Shown here in pieces: positions 15,455-23,860 of a stretch of 37,948 nt of DNA. The first letter of the stretch is position 1, and each line of letters starts with the position of its first letter. The stretch is from CAZNTZ01 sp964576135 (GTDB lineage Bacteria; Pseudomonadota; Alphaproteobacteria; Rs-D84), in the NCBI GenBank assembly GCA_964576135.1, contig CAZNTZ010000004.1:1-37948 (forward strand), read 5' to 3'. The notes beneath the pieces are model-generated. The model searched no databases, was not told where the DNA came from, and saw nothing but the letters and a program-made list of their open reading frames with translations. A program made the position numbers and the translations under genes.

Positions 15455-15484
15455 TTTATACAACATTACAACTCTAAATTTCAA
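15455..15484 (-). promoter_or_regulatory. promoter of the ruvB-ybgC-tolQRA operon
   Basis: On the minus strand, TTGAAA (15484-15479), an 18-bp spacer and TATAAA (15460-15455). The start near 15448 leaves a leader of about 25 nt with AAGGAA before ATG 15423. It is the only good promoter seen upstream of the 11 closely spaced genes. Confidence 0.6.
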
Positions 15485-15498
15485 GGTTATTTTTTACT

Positions 15499-15528
15499 TT
15501 GACTTTATTGTTGCGATTGTTCTAATAT
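15499..15528 (+). promoter_or_regulatory. promoter of the secreted-protein gene
   Basis: TTGACT (15499-15504), an 18-bp spacer and TAATAT (15523-15528). The expected start is about 22 nt before ATG 15558. It diverges from the Tol operon promoter, with only 14 bp between the two -35 boxes. Confidence 0.55.
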
Positions 15529-15557
15529 GTTGTTCAAGAGAACCAAAGGGTTATACG

Positions 15558-16538
15558 ATGTCAAATTTGATTATAGGATCAAAAAAAGCAAAAATGTTCG
15601 GTTTTTGGCAAATTGCTGGGCTTGCTGTTGCACTTTTGTTTCCTTTTGCTGTACGCAGTGATAATACTGTCACAACAACAACTAATTCCAGTTTTCAAAC
15701 TGTTTATACAGAAACGCCGGTTGCATCATACTATGCTCAGCCAAATGATCCGAATTTTGTTCCAGAAACAGACTTTATGGAACGTGCAGATTCATTAGAT
15801 TATGATAATAATATTTTAATGGCACGTAAATCTGAAACAAATAAACACCCAGGTGTTGCCTTTGGTGATCGCCCGGCTGTTGTTTGTCGTAATTTTGGTT
15901 GCACAAAACTGAATGATAAAATAACACGTACATTTTTATTTAATTCTATTGCAAATGCCTTTATGGTTAACTCTCACTCGTCCGTGCATGTTTGTGAAGC
16001 AGATCCATTTTCGCGCAGCTGTTTACAATCTGGTATTTCATTTCCAGCACGCGTAGGAATTGCAAATGCTATGATGAAAATTCCAACAGCCACTATTTCT
16101 GGGGTCAGCATATCTGCCGGGTTATCAAAGGCAACAATTGGTATGACATATGATTTATTGGCAAATGGTATTGCAATCAGATGCGAACCAACAATGGTTG
16201 ATATCGTTGTTCCTGTTAATGACCAGGCAACACTTGCCACTCGTGAATTTAAATGTAATTTGACCGCAGATGGTGTAACAAATGTTTCGTTATTGATGAA
16301 TGTAGATTACATAGATTTGGATTATGGGATTATTGGTGGTTATTATTCACTTGGAATGCAAGGCCCAACATATGGCGGTGGCACAGGTTATGCTTTGTTG
16401 AAAACCGAATATGCCAGTAACAATATGCAAATGCGTGCTGCAACAACTACTTCGTCAAGTAAAAAACAAACCGTTGAACAAGCAGGATTACAAGTAATCC
16501 AGCCCGGTGAATACGCAGTTGAACCAATGACAAAGTAA
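15558..16538 (+). CDS. secreted protein of unknown family, six Cys
   Basis: 326 aa from ATG 15558; the frame is open further upstream but AAAGGG 7 bp before this ATG and the signal peptide right after it fix the start. A hydrophobic segment (FWQIAGLAVALLFPFAV) with a plausible cleavage site near AVRS-D indicates export. The mature part is beta-rich with Cys in CRNFGC, VCEADPFSRSC, IRCEP and FKCNL, and a Gly-rich stretch (GPTYGGGTGYALL). No family recognised. It is transcribed from its own promoter and separated from the two-component genes by an inverted repeat, so it may or may not be co-transcribed with them. Confidence 0.7.
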   Translation: MSNLIIGSKKAKMFGFWQIAGLAVALLFPFAVRSDNTVTTTTNSSFQTVYTETPVASYYAQPNDPNFVPETDFMERADSLDYDNNILMARKSETNKHPGVAFGDRPAVVCRNFGCTKLNDKITRTFLFNSIANAFMVNSHSSVHVCEADPFSRSCLQSGISFPARVGIANAMMKIPTATISGVSISAGLSKATIGMTYDLLANGIAIRCEPTMVDIVVPVNDQATLATREFKCNLTADGVTNVSLLMNVDYIDLDYGIIGGYYSLGMQGPTYGGGTGYALLKTEYASNNMQMRAATTTSSSKKQTVEQAGLQVIQPGEYAVEPMTK

Positions 16539-16548
16539 ATCATGGTTA

Positions 16549-16594
16549 GTAATTCGTAATTCGTGATTTTATCGAATACAGAATTACGAATTAC
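16549..16594. repeat. perfect 14-bp inverted repeat (GTAATTCGTAATTC arms)
   Basis: Arms at 16549-16562 and 16581-16594 are exact reverse complements, separated by 18 bp. Each arm is an internal tandem of AATTCGT-type units. No T run follows, so it is a poor terminator. It lies between the secreted-protein gene and the response regulator, and its right arm ends 5 bp before the regulator's ATG, where a folded RNA would block ribosome access. It may be a dispersed palindromic repeat. Confidence 0.7.
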
Positions 16595-16599
16595 AAATA

Positions 16600-17214
16600 A
16601 TGATGAATAAAACTATTCTGATTATTGATGATGACGAAATGCTGCGCACTACGCTTGCCCGTGGGTTGCGTGCAGAAAATTTTAATGTTTTAATGGCCGA
16701 GTCTGCCGAAGATGGGCGACAGGTTCTTGATCGTGTTATTCCTGATGCAATTGTTCTTGATCGTATGATGACTGGTAAAGATGGTCTCAGTTTCTTGCAA
16801 GATTTACGTAATTCTGGTGACAAAACACCGGTAATTATGTTGACAGCGCTCAGCGGTCCTGAAAATGCTATTGATGGTCTGTCAAACGGTGCAAATGATT
16901 ATCTTGCAAAACCGTTCCAGTTGAAAGAATTAGTTTTAAGACTACATAATATATTGAAAAATACAGATGACCAGGTCACAACCCTGCCCGCTGGACTTAT
17001 TTTGTCCGATGGTGAATTTTTTGTTGGAGACAAGATATTTGCGCTTTCTGCCCAGGAAAAGGATTTGTTGATAAACCTTGTCACACCTATCGGGAATGTT
17101 GTACCAACCCAGCCAATGGTTGTAAAGCGCTTGCGAACTAAATTAAATGCGGTATTATCAGGCATAGATATAGTAACGGTTCGTGGCAAGGGTTATAAAT
17201 TAATAAATCGATAA
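16600..17214 (+). CDS. OmpR-family response regulator with shortened DNA-binding domain
   Basis: 204 aa (203 from the second ATG). The receiver (about 1-118) has the acidic pair DDD near residue 10, phosphoacceptor D54 in IVLDRMM, the Thr in MLTAL and the Lys in YLAKPF. The C-terminal part is a winged-helix-like domain ending RLRTKLNAVLSGIDIVTVRGKGYKLINR. It is about 20 residues shorter than usual: the helix that normally precedes the recognition helix ('LL..VWG....R.VDVHI') is missing. DNA binding may be altered. The histidine kinase follows after 16 bp. No Shine-Dalgarno is evident; the inverted repeat sits at the start. Confidence 0.88.
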   Translation: MMNKTILIIDDDEMLRTTLARGLRAENFNVLMAESAEDGRQVLDRVIPDAIVLDRMMTGKDGLSFLQDLRNSGDKTPVIMLTALSGPENAIDGLSNGANDYLAKPFQLKELVLRLHNILKNTDDQVTTLPAGLILSDGEFFVGDKIFALSAQEKDLLINLVTPIGNVVPTQPMVVKRLRTKLNAVLSGIDIVTVRGKGYKLINR

Positions 17215-17230
17215 AATACGGAGTGTTTCA

Positions 17231-18511
17231 ATGAAACTTGTTCCAAAATCTTTTCTCTGGAGAACTACTTTGATGGTTCTTATCCCATTGGTAATCGCCC
17301 AAGTAATTATGGCGAATGTGTTTTTTGGAAACCATTGGGCACGTGTTCATGCTTCTATGGCGCGTTCTTTGTCCGGTGAAATTGCAACAATGATAAGCCT
17401 GATGGATAACAAGAATGATTCCGCCGTAGCAACTATGGCGACTGATACTGGAATTAACGTCAGTATACATGAAAAGTTAAATCGTCCAAAAACGAATGAT
17501 AATAAATCGCGTGAAACAGGTATGCTTGCCCATGATTTGCGTGAAAAACTACAATTATCTGCTTCGATTTATATTGATAGAAATAACAGACTTTTGTATG
17601 TAGATGTTCCACGAAATGATGGAAAAATTGCAACTTTTGCAACTTCTCTGCGTCGTGTATATTCAACCAGTACCGAAGTATTCTTAATTTGGTTGGCAGG
17701 TTCTATATTGATAGTTTTGGTTTTAATATCGCCATTTATTTTAATTCATACTCGATCTATTACACGCATAGCAAAGGCGGCAAGTCGTTTTGGTCGTGGT
17801 CTTGATGATCCAAAATTTGTACCATCTGGATCGCGCGAAATTCGTGAGGCTGCACGCTCGCTTATTACTATGAAAGAGCGTTTAAATCGTTACAATCGTA
17901 CACGTACAGATATGTTAAATGCGGTATCGCATGATTTGAAATCTCCGCTTACTCGTATGCGTCTGGCTGTTGAAACTGACAGTTCAAGCAAAGAAAAATT
18001 AATTGCAGATATCGATCGTATGTCGGAAATGGTAAATGGTTATTTGGCATTTGCACGTGGCGAAGCCCCAGAAATTGAACAAGAAGTTTCGATGCCGCCA
18101 ATGTTAACACGTATTGCACGTGATGCTGCACAAACAAAGAAAATCAAAACAGATTTTCCAGAAGACCCTGCTATGTTTTATGCTCGGCCGCTTGGTCTTG
18201 CACGTGCTTTTCAAAACATTATTGAAAACGCTGCACGATATGCGAAAAAAACAATTTCTATTTCAGAACAAGACAACGATGAATATATTGAAATCATAAT
18301 CGATGACGATGGTGTTGGAATCCCAGCAGATAAACGTGCTGATGCAATGCGACCTTTTGTTCGTCTTGATGAATCACGCAGTGTTGGTACTGGCGGAACA
18401 GGTCTCGGGTTATCGATTGCACAAACAGCAATTGAAAATCATGGTGGGCAAATGTTTCTCGAAGATTCACCGCTTGGTGGTTTGCGTGTTCGTGTAATTT
18501 TACCAATATAA
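17231..18511 (+). CDS. EnvZ-like sensor histidine kinase
   Basis: 426 aa. Two membrane helices (about 13-33 and 148-172) enclose a periplasmic sensor region of ~115 residues; a HAMP segment follows (about 173-220). The dimerisation/phosphotransfer motif is AVSHDLKSPLTRMRL with H234. The ATP-binding domain has the N box (FQNIIENAARYA), G1 (DDDGVGIP) and G2 (GTGGTGLGLSIA). It should phosphorylate the adjacent OmpR-type regulator. It has CGGAG 7 bp before its ATG. The glycosyltransferase cluster begins 10 bp after its stop, so the sensor and glycan genes are probably on one transcript. Confidence 0.93.
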   Translation: MKLVPKSFLWRTTLMVLIPLVIAQVIMANVFFGNHWARVHASMARSLSGEIATMISLMDNKNDSAVATMATDTGINVSIHEKLNRPKTNDNKSRETGMLAHDLREKLQLSASIYIDRNNRLLYVDVPRNDGKIATFATSLRRVYSTSTEVFLIWLAGSILIVLVLISPFILIHTRSITRIAKAASRFGRGLDDPKFVPSGSREIREAARSLITMKERLNRYNRTRTDMLNAVSHDLKSPLTRMRLAVETDSSSKEKLIADIDRMSEMVNGYLAFARGEAPEIEQEVSMPPMLTRIARDAAQTKKIKTDFPEDPAMFYARPLGLARAFQNIIENAARYAKKTISISEQDNDEYIEIIIDDDGVGIPADKRADAMRPFVRLDESRSVGTGGTGLGLSIAQTAIENHGGQMFLEDSPLGGLRVRVILPI

Positions 18512-18521
18512 CAGATAATCA

Positions 18522-19511
18522 ATGAATACAGCACCGAAAATTTCAGTAATTGTCCCTGTATATAATGCAGGGAAATATCTAAGACCAGCACTTGAATCGG
18601 TGCTGAGTCAAACTTTTACAGATTGGGAATGCATTTGTGTAAACGATGGCAGTAAAGATGATTCTGCAAGTATTATTAATGAATTTGTAGAAATTAATCC
18701 CAAATTTATCCTGATAACCCAAGAAAATGGCGGTGTATCAAAGGCTCGGAATACGGGTATTGATGCTGCACGTGGTGAATATGTAACTTTTCTTGATCAA
18801 GATGATTTACTTGCCCCTGATGCTTTGCAAAATTATTTTGATATGGCAAAAAAATATAATGCCGATATGGTTCGTGCAAGATATAAAAAAATTCCTGCTA
18901 ATTTCGCCCTTTCGGAATACAGACCTGTTGGCCCACTTCGTGAAAAATTTTATACAAATCCAAAAATTGATTTTATTAATATAACAAATCACCGCAGAAA
19001 TAAAATTTGGGCGTATATTTGGATTTGCATGTTCAGACGAGATGTTATTAAAAATGTCAGATTTATACCAGAATTACGAAGTGGCAGCGAAGATAGTATG
19101 TTTATGGCTGCAATGTTGGAAAAAATAAAGAACTTTGTTCAAATTGTAAATGGTGCCCTGTATTACAGAAAGTCAGAGATAAGCACAACTTTTTCTGGTT
19201 TTAAACCTGTTTTAATTGAACGTTTTTTAATTACAACACCATTTGTATATAAAAATTATGTTATTGGCAAAACCAGCGATGATATATGGTCTGCGTATAT
19301 TGCACGCAAAGAAACCCGTTTGATTTATTATATGTTAAAGCGTTGTATAATTAAAAATAAGAATATTGAATTAGCACGCAAAATATTCAGAGAATTAAAT
19401 GATAAAAAATATATTCAAATGCAATATCTTGATATGCGTCAAAGAATGATTTTTAAATTATTTATAGACGGACATGTAAAATTACTCAGAATGTTAAGAT
19501 TTTTTATTTAA
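18522..19511 (+). CDS. family 2 glycosyltransferase
   Basis: 329 aa. A standard GT2 (GT-A) N-terminal domain: ISVIVPVYNAGKYLRPALES, CICVNDGSKDDS, and FLDQDDLLAPDAL with the DxD metal/nucleotide-sugar site. The C-terminal ~120 residues are helical and basic (KLFIDGHVKLLRMLRFFI), as in membrane-associated enzymes of this family. It transfers a sugar to a surface glycan; donor and acceptor cannot be told. It begins 10 bp after the histidine kinase and is the first of three glycan genes. Confidence 0.92.
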   Translation: MNTAPKISVIVPVYNAGKYLRPALESVLSQTFTDWECICVNDGSKDDSASIINEFVEINPKFILITQENGGVSKARNTGIDAARGEYVTFLDQDDLLAPDALQNYFDMAKKYNADMVRARYKKIPANFALSEYRPVGPLREKFYTNPKIDFINITNHRRNKIWAYIWICMFRRDVIKNVRFIPELRSGSEDSMFMAAMLEKIKNFVQIVNGALYYRKSEISTTFSGFKPVLIERFLITTPFVYKNYVIGKTSDDIWSAYIARKETRLIYYMLKRCIIKNKNIELARKIFRELNDKKYIQMQYLDMRQRMIFKLFIDGHVKLLRMLRFFI

Positions 19512-19525
19512 TAAAAGGAAAAAAT

Positions 19526-20314
19526 ATGAAACAGAAAGTAATTGTATCACTTACATCTTTTCCAGGCGGTATGGGCGTTATAGTGCCTACATTACAAAGT
19601 TTATTGCGTCAAAGTGTACGCCCAGATAAAATAATTTTATATCTTACTGATCCGGAATTTCCAGATAGAAAAATCCCCAAAGATTTAGCAGAACTGGTTG
19701 AAAAAAATCCAATTTTAGAAATCAGATATTATCCTCGTAATATTCGTTCGTATACAAAATTGGTTCCAGCATTGCATGAATTTCCAAATGATATCATTAT
19801 TACGGTTGATGATGATGTTGATTATCCACGCCACTTGATAAAGCAATTATTGCGCGAGCATAAAAAGTATCCAACATCAATAATTTCGCATCGTGTAAAG
19901 AAAATGCTGTTTGATAAAAACTGGAACTTATTGCCGTATGACAGTTGGAAAATTTATAAACGTATGCGTTATTTTACATGGGGATCAAAACCAAAATATA
20001 TAAATTTTTTAACTGGAACTGGTGGTGTTTTATATCCGCCGCATGCTTTGCACCCAGATGCATTGAACGAAGATTTATTTCGTGAACTTGCCCCAACTGC
20101 AGACGATGTATGGTTTTGGGCGATGGCAGTACGTAACAAAGTAAAAATAAAGCCCGTATTTTTTGGATATTTCAGAACGGTTATTCTGGAAAAACCCGTT
20201 GAACATAAGTTGGCAACCGTAAATTTGGTTGATGACAGAAATGTAAAATTTGCAAATGCAATAATTGCAAAATTTCCAGATGTAATAAAAAATATAAAAA
20301 ATGAAAATAAATAA
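19526..20314 (+). CDS. glycosyltransferase (GT-A fold, DxD)
   Basis: 262 aa. VSLTSFPGGMGVIVPTLQSL opens a GT2-like Rossmann half, KIILYLTDPEFP follows, and ITVDDDVDYP (about 88-100) gives the DxD site. Further on, LTGTGGVLYPP and APTADDVWFWAMA are seen in polysaccharide-associated transferases. An AAAGGAAAA ribosome binding site precedes the ATG. It overlaps the Stealth gene by 14 bp, so their expression is tightly coupled. Confidence 0.85.
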   Translation: MKQKVIVSLTSFPGGMGVIVPTLQSLLRQSVRPDKIILYLTDPEFPDRKIPKDLAELVEKNPILEIRYYPRNIRSYTKLVPALHEFPNDIIITVDDDVDYPRHLIKQLLREHKKYPTSIISHRVKKMLFDKNWNLLPYDSWKIYKRMRYFTWGSKPKYINFLTGTGGVLYPPHALHPDALNEDLFRELAPTADDVWFWAMAVRNKVKIKPVFFGYFRTVILEKPVEHKLATVNLVDDRNVKFANAIIAKFPDVIKNIKNENK

Positions 20315-21332
20315 AATAGATCTTGTTTATCTGTGGGTTGATGGCAACGATAAAAAATGGCAGAAGAAAAAGAATGATGCTTTGCGCGCTGCAAACCGGC
20401 CATTGACGCGGTTTGCAACTGGTGCGAACCGTTGGCGTGATAACGATGAATTAAAATATTCGATGCGCAGTGTTGAAAAATTTGCGCCATGGATAAATCA
20501 TATTTATATTATTGCTGATGGTCAGCGTCCAAAATGGTTGGGTAATAATCCAAAAGTAACAGTTGTTGATCATTCTGAAATAATTCCAAAAACATATTTA
20601 CCATTATTCAACAGTAACGCCATAGAATTTTTTATATGGAAAATTCCTGGATTATCTGAACATTTTTTATATGCAAATGATGATATGTTTTTTGGTGCAC
20701 CGACAAATCCTCAATTTTTCTTTGATGATAATGGAAATCCAATTGTAATTATCAAAGAGCGTAATCAATCCCAAGCGTTTCATAGAGATTTTGCCCCAAA
20801 ACCTGTGCAACATGGAATTTTTGTTAAAAAAATCAGAACTTCGGTAAATTTGGTTTATAAGAATTTTGATAAAAAATATAACATAACTATGAAGCACGCG
20901 ATTGAACCGATGCGAAAATCTTATATGCGTGACAATTTTGAAAAATTTGAAAAATTGTTTATGGAAACAACCGTAACCAGATTTCGTGAATATCAAAATA
21001 TACAAAGAATAGTATTCCCTGCTCTTGATAATGCTCGTGGACGCAATACTTTGGTGTTGAATTGGCATATTGGTGCGCATCGTATAAAATATCAACCAAA
21101 TGATTGTTTTCTGAGTCGTTTATGGCATTCAGTTAGTTGGTTGTTTGCAACCGTATTCGGTTATATAAAATATGATTGTTATGATAAACAAAACGGTCTG
21201 ATTAAAATGCTGCGCCGTTATAATCCGGGGTTATTTTGTATAAATGATTTTGGCGGTAAAGACCAGGCTTTTCTTGATGCAGAAAAATTAATGAAAGAAA
21301 AATTTCCGAAAAAGTCCGAATTTGAAAAATAA
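20301..21332 (+). CDS. Stealth-family sugar-phosphate (hexose-1-P) transferase
   Basis: 343 aa. All Stealth conserved regions can be followed: CR1 IDLVYLWVDGND, CR2 RWRDNDELKYSMRSVEKFAPWINHIYIIADGQRPKWL and HFLYANDDMFFG, CR3 around FVKKIRTSVNLVYKNFDKKY with MKHAIEPMRKS, and CR4 near the C-terminus (CINDFGGKDQAFLDAEKLM). These enzymes build phosphodiester-linked capsular or surface polysaccharides by moving sugar-1-phosphate from a UDP-sugar. Together with the two transferases it suggests a small surface-polymer module downstream of a sensor kinase. Confidence 0.92.
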   Translation: MKINKIDLVYLWVDGNDKKWQKKKNDALRAANRPLTRFATGANRWRDNDELKYSMRSVEKFAPWINHIYIIADGQRPKWLGNNPKVTVVDHSEIIPKTYLPLFNSNAIEFFIWKIPGLSEHFLYANDDMFFGAPTNPQFFFDDNGNPIVIIKERNQSQAFHRDFAPKPVQHGIFVKKIRTSVNLVYKNFDKKYNITMKHAIEPMRKSYMRDNFEKFEKLFMETTVTRFREYQNIQRIVFPALDNARGRNTLVLNWHIGAHRIKYQPNDCFLSRLWHSVSWLFATVFGYIKYDCYDKQNGLIKMLRRYNPGLFCINDFGGKDQAFLDAEKLMKEKFPKKSEFEK

Positions 21333-21350
21333 TAATCGAATTATTTTATT
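21331..21350 (+). terminator. weak AT-only hairpin after the Stealth gene
   Basis: AATAAT/ATTATT (21331-21336 and 21340-21345) with loop CGA, followed by TTATTT. Weak stem, but it lies exactly between the Stealth stop codon and the next promoter. Confidence 0.4.
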
Positions 21351-21356
21351 TAATTG

Positions 21357-21386
21357 TTGACAAAAATTATATTTACGCAATAATTT
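21357..21386 (+). promoter_or_regulatory. promoter of the LRR protein gene, probably leaderless
   Basis: Perfect TTGACA (21357-21362), an 18-bp spacer and TAATTT (21381-21386; ATAATT with 17 bp is an alternative). The expected transcription start is at or within 2 bp of the GTG at 21391, so the mRNA would have no 5' leader. Confidence 0.55.
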
Positions 21387-21390
21387 AGGC

Positions 21391-22929
21391 GTGAAAATTA
21401 AAAATAATATTTTAATACGCATAGACCCCGAAGATATTGTCGACGGATTTCTTGCCATACCAGATGGAGTTACAAAAATTGCTGAACACGGGTGTGTTGG
21501 TGGTGGAATACTTATGCGGACAGTTATATTTCCAAAAACTTTGTGTGAAATATCCAGTCACGCATTTCTTAAAAAAGCATCAGTGCAAAATATTTTCTTT
21601 AGTGATCAAAACTGCAGTATTTCTGGTGATGCTTTTCAAGGTTGTACAGGTTTGAAAATGGTCAGAATACCGGAATCGTGGTTGAAATTTCCCCAAGAAT
21701 TATTTCCAGATTCACGTGTTGAAAAAATTATACGCGGTGATAAAACAATAGAAGTTGAATATTCGGATAATATCCCTTTTACAATCATAGAAAAATCTAA
21801 AAAATATGACTTGGATATAAAACTTGGGCAGAGATTATCGTTTAATGCGGACGGAATTTGTGGTCGAGTATGCATAATACTTGATCATGGTGGAACTTCG
21901 GTTTGGGAAACAATGAATGCCAGTGATACGGATATTGTAAATAAATTGACAGATATGCATGTTAGAATGTCTGATTCTTTTGAATTATATGATTGGCAAA
22001 AGAATAATAAAATAACAGAAAAAATCAAACATCGTTCACTGCGCGGATTTATGAGGTCAAATCAACGTGATTGGCGAACGATAATCAAAATTTTACAAGA
22101 TACTTCTGTATCGCCTATTACAGGATGTTTGCCGCCTGAATGGTTGCTATTAATCAAGAATAAAGACATATCAGTATTAACACAAAAGATTGGGAAATTA
22201 TTTACACAATTTGCGAATGAAACTTATTGTGAACAATGGACACCAATTGATAAAAGTAAATTTGAATATATACAAGAAAATCTAAGCTTATTGATTGGTC
22301 AAACTGTTTCCATAGAATCAAATTATAGTGGAAACTTTGGCAAGACTTTCAAAATAAAAACCCAAGGATTTGATAATTATTTGATTATAAAAACATATCA
22401 TAAAAATCATTCTAATGATTATTTGGAAAAGTACGGTCATTTGGGAGAAATTTCAGACGCATTCACATTAGGTGGCAGACTGAATTATAAAATGTCATAT
22501 ATAGCTAATGTTTCAGAGTTCAGAAAAGATTTATGGTGTTTATCCAGAATGCTTCCAAAGAAACTATTATCATCATCACAAGCTGATGATCTCAAAGATA
22601 TTCAATTTGCAAAAAGTTTTATTTATCACGATTCGTCTCATATTGTTGAAAACGTTTGTGATGGAAAATTTATTGATTATGGATTTGTAAGATCGAATAA
22701 AAAATTTAGAAATAGTAAAAATATTGCAAAAATAGTCAGAACAATTGTGCATCACGGATCAATTAACCGACCGATGTCTTTCTATGCACCATTGGAAAAA
22801 TACACGAACCCAGAAATTAATGATGCATTAAAATACATTACAACTGCTGCATGTGTAATGGAAAATCCAATAAACCGAGAAAATATTTTTAACAAAATTG
22901 ATTTTATAAGAAAAAATCGTGGAATTTAA
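21391..22929 (+). CDS. BspA-type leucine-rich repeat protein with kinase-like C-terminal half
   Basis: 512 aa from GTG 21391. Residues about 17-95 form BspA-like (LRR_5) repeats: FLAIPDGVTKIAEHGC, MRTVIFPKTLCEISSHAF, DAFQGCTGLKMVRIPE. The rest has a pattern like a protein/aminoglycoside kinase: a Gly loop (G314-N-F-G317), a beta-strand Lys (LIIK334), a catalytic-loop-like YH413-D414 and DGKFID429-Y-G431 in the DFG place. The Asn normally five residues after the catalytic Asp is not in place, so it may be degenerate. There is no signal peptide or membrane helix, so it is cytoplasmic or exported by a dedicated system. Low GC and lone transcription suggest an accessory gene. Confidence 0.7.
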   Translation: MKIKNNILIRIDPEDIVDGFLAIPDGVTKIAEHGCVGGGILMRTVIFPKTLCEISSHAFLKKASVQNIFFSDQNCSISGDAFQGCTGLKMVRIPESWLKFPQELFPDSRVEKIIRGDKTIEVEYSDNIPFTIIEKSKKYDLDIKLGQRLSFNADGICGRVCIILDHGGTSVWETMNASDTDIVNKLTDMHVRMSDSFELYDWQKNNKITEKIKHRSLRGFMRSNQRDWRTIIKILQDTSVSPITGCLPPEWLLLIKNKDISVLTQKIGKLFTQFANETYCEQWTPIDKSKFEYIQENLSLLIGQTVSIESNYSGNFGKTFKIKTQGFDNYLIIKTYHKNHSNDYLEKYGHLGEISDAFTLGGRLNYKMSYIANVSEFRKDLWCLSRMLPKKLLSSSQADDLKDIQFAKSFIYHDSSHIVENVCDGKFIDYGFVRSNKKFRNSKNIAKIVRTIVHHGSINRPMSFYAPLEKYTNPEINDALKYITTAACVMENPINRENIFNKIDFIRKNRGI

Positions 22930-23005
22930 TATTGAAAAAACTTCTTTTATTGATTAGGTTGTGTTCTATAACCGAGTCGAGAGAGAATAAGACCGGAGAT
23001 AAAAA

Positions 23006-23821
23006 ATGAAAACCAATGAACCTATATTAATTGTCGGCTACGGCAAAATGGGCAAAACTGTAAAAAAATTAAGTGAACACGAAAATCCAAGTATTACAAT
23101 AGATAAAGATTGCGATGTTGCTGCTGATTATCCATCTTTAAAAACTTTTTTATCAAGTACTTTTAACAAAGATGATTTTTTAATACAACCAGTTGCAATT
23201 GATTTTTCACAACCAGACGAAGTTTTGCGAAATATTGATTTATACGCCAGATACAATATAAATGCTGTTATTGGTACAACCGGTTGGTATGCAGATTTTG
23301 CAAAAGTAGACCGTTTAATCAAAGAATCAGGAATCGGGTTGGTTTACAGTGCTAATTTTTCAGATTCTGTTCAAATGGCTTTTGTTGTAAATCGTGCAAT
23401 TGCAGCAATGGCTGATTTAATGGGTGACTGGGATGTTGCAATAAACGAAGCACATCATAATGCCAAAAAAGACCCATCTGGAACAGCCAGAACATTTGCG
23501 CATGGAATTATTAATCATCAACTGATGGGTAAGAAAGAAATGGCTTATGAATTAAATAATAATGGTAAACCAGAAACAACAATTCAAATGTCATCTGAAA
23601 GACTGATGGGAATATTTGGTGAACATACAATTCGATATGCACACACATCTGGTGATCAAGTAACTTTGTTTCATCACGCAAACAGCCGCGAAGGCTTTGC
23701 CAGCGGCGCTTTGAAAGCGGCAGAATTTATTCGTGGTAAATCTGGAATATATGATTATTCAGATATTGTCCGTGAAAGATATATTGGCGCTATTGTCAAG
23801 GAATTTGGAATTTCCAGATAA
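23006..23821 (+). CDS. dapB: 4-hydroxy-tetrahydrodipicolinate reductase
   Basis: 271 aa, normal length. An N-terminal Rossmann fold starts ILIVGYGKMGKTV (G11-G16), followed by INAVIGTTGW and the catalytic block EAHHNAKKDPSGTA (H150, H151, K155). The C-terminus, RYIGAIVKEFGISR, is also typical. It reduces the DapA product with NAD(P)H in the diaminopimelate/lysine pathway, supplying the wall cross-link residue and lysine. GGAG lies 7 bp before ATG 23006. Transcribed alone; a strong hairpin follows. Confidence 0.95.
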   Translation: MKTNEPILIVGYGKMGKTVKKLSEHENPSITIDKDCDVAADYPSLKTFLSSTFNKDDFLIQPVAIDFSQPDEVLRNIDLYARYNINAVIGTTGWYADFAKVDRLIKESGIGLVYSANFSDSVQMAFVVNRAIAAMADLMGDWDVAINEAHHNAKKDPSGTARTFAHGIINHQLMGKKEMAYELNNNGKPETTIQMSSERLMGIFGEHTIRYAHTSGDQVTLFHHANSREGFASGALKAAEFIRGKSGIYDYSDIVRERYIGAIVKEFGISR

Positions 23822-23837
23822 TATATCATAATAAAAG

Positions 23838-23860
23838 ACGCCGCAATTGCGGCGTTTTTT
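23838..23860. terminator. bidirectional intrinsic terminator between dapB and dnaK
   Basis: A perfect 18-bp palindrome ACGCCGCAATTGCGGCGT followed by a T run on the plus strand, with an A-rich left flank that gives T residues on the minus strand. It serves the convergent dapB and dnaK; the dnaK stop lies at its right edge. Confidence 0.9.

Noticed and set aside
16549..16594. Inverted repeat as an intrinsic terminator
   Set aside because: The stem is AT-rich with an 18-nt loop and no T run follows on either strand.
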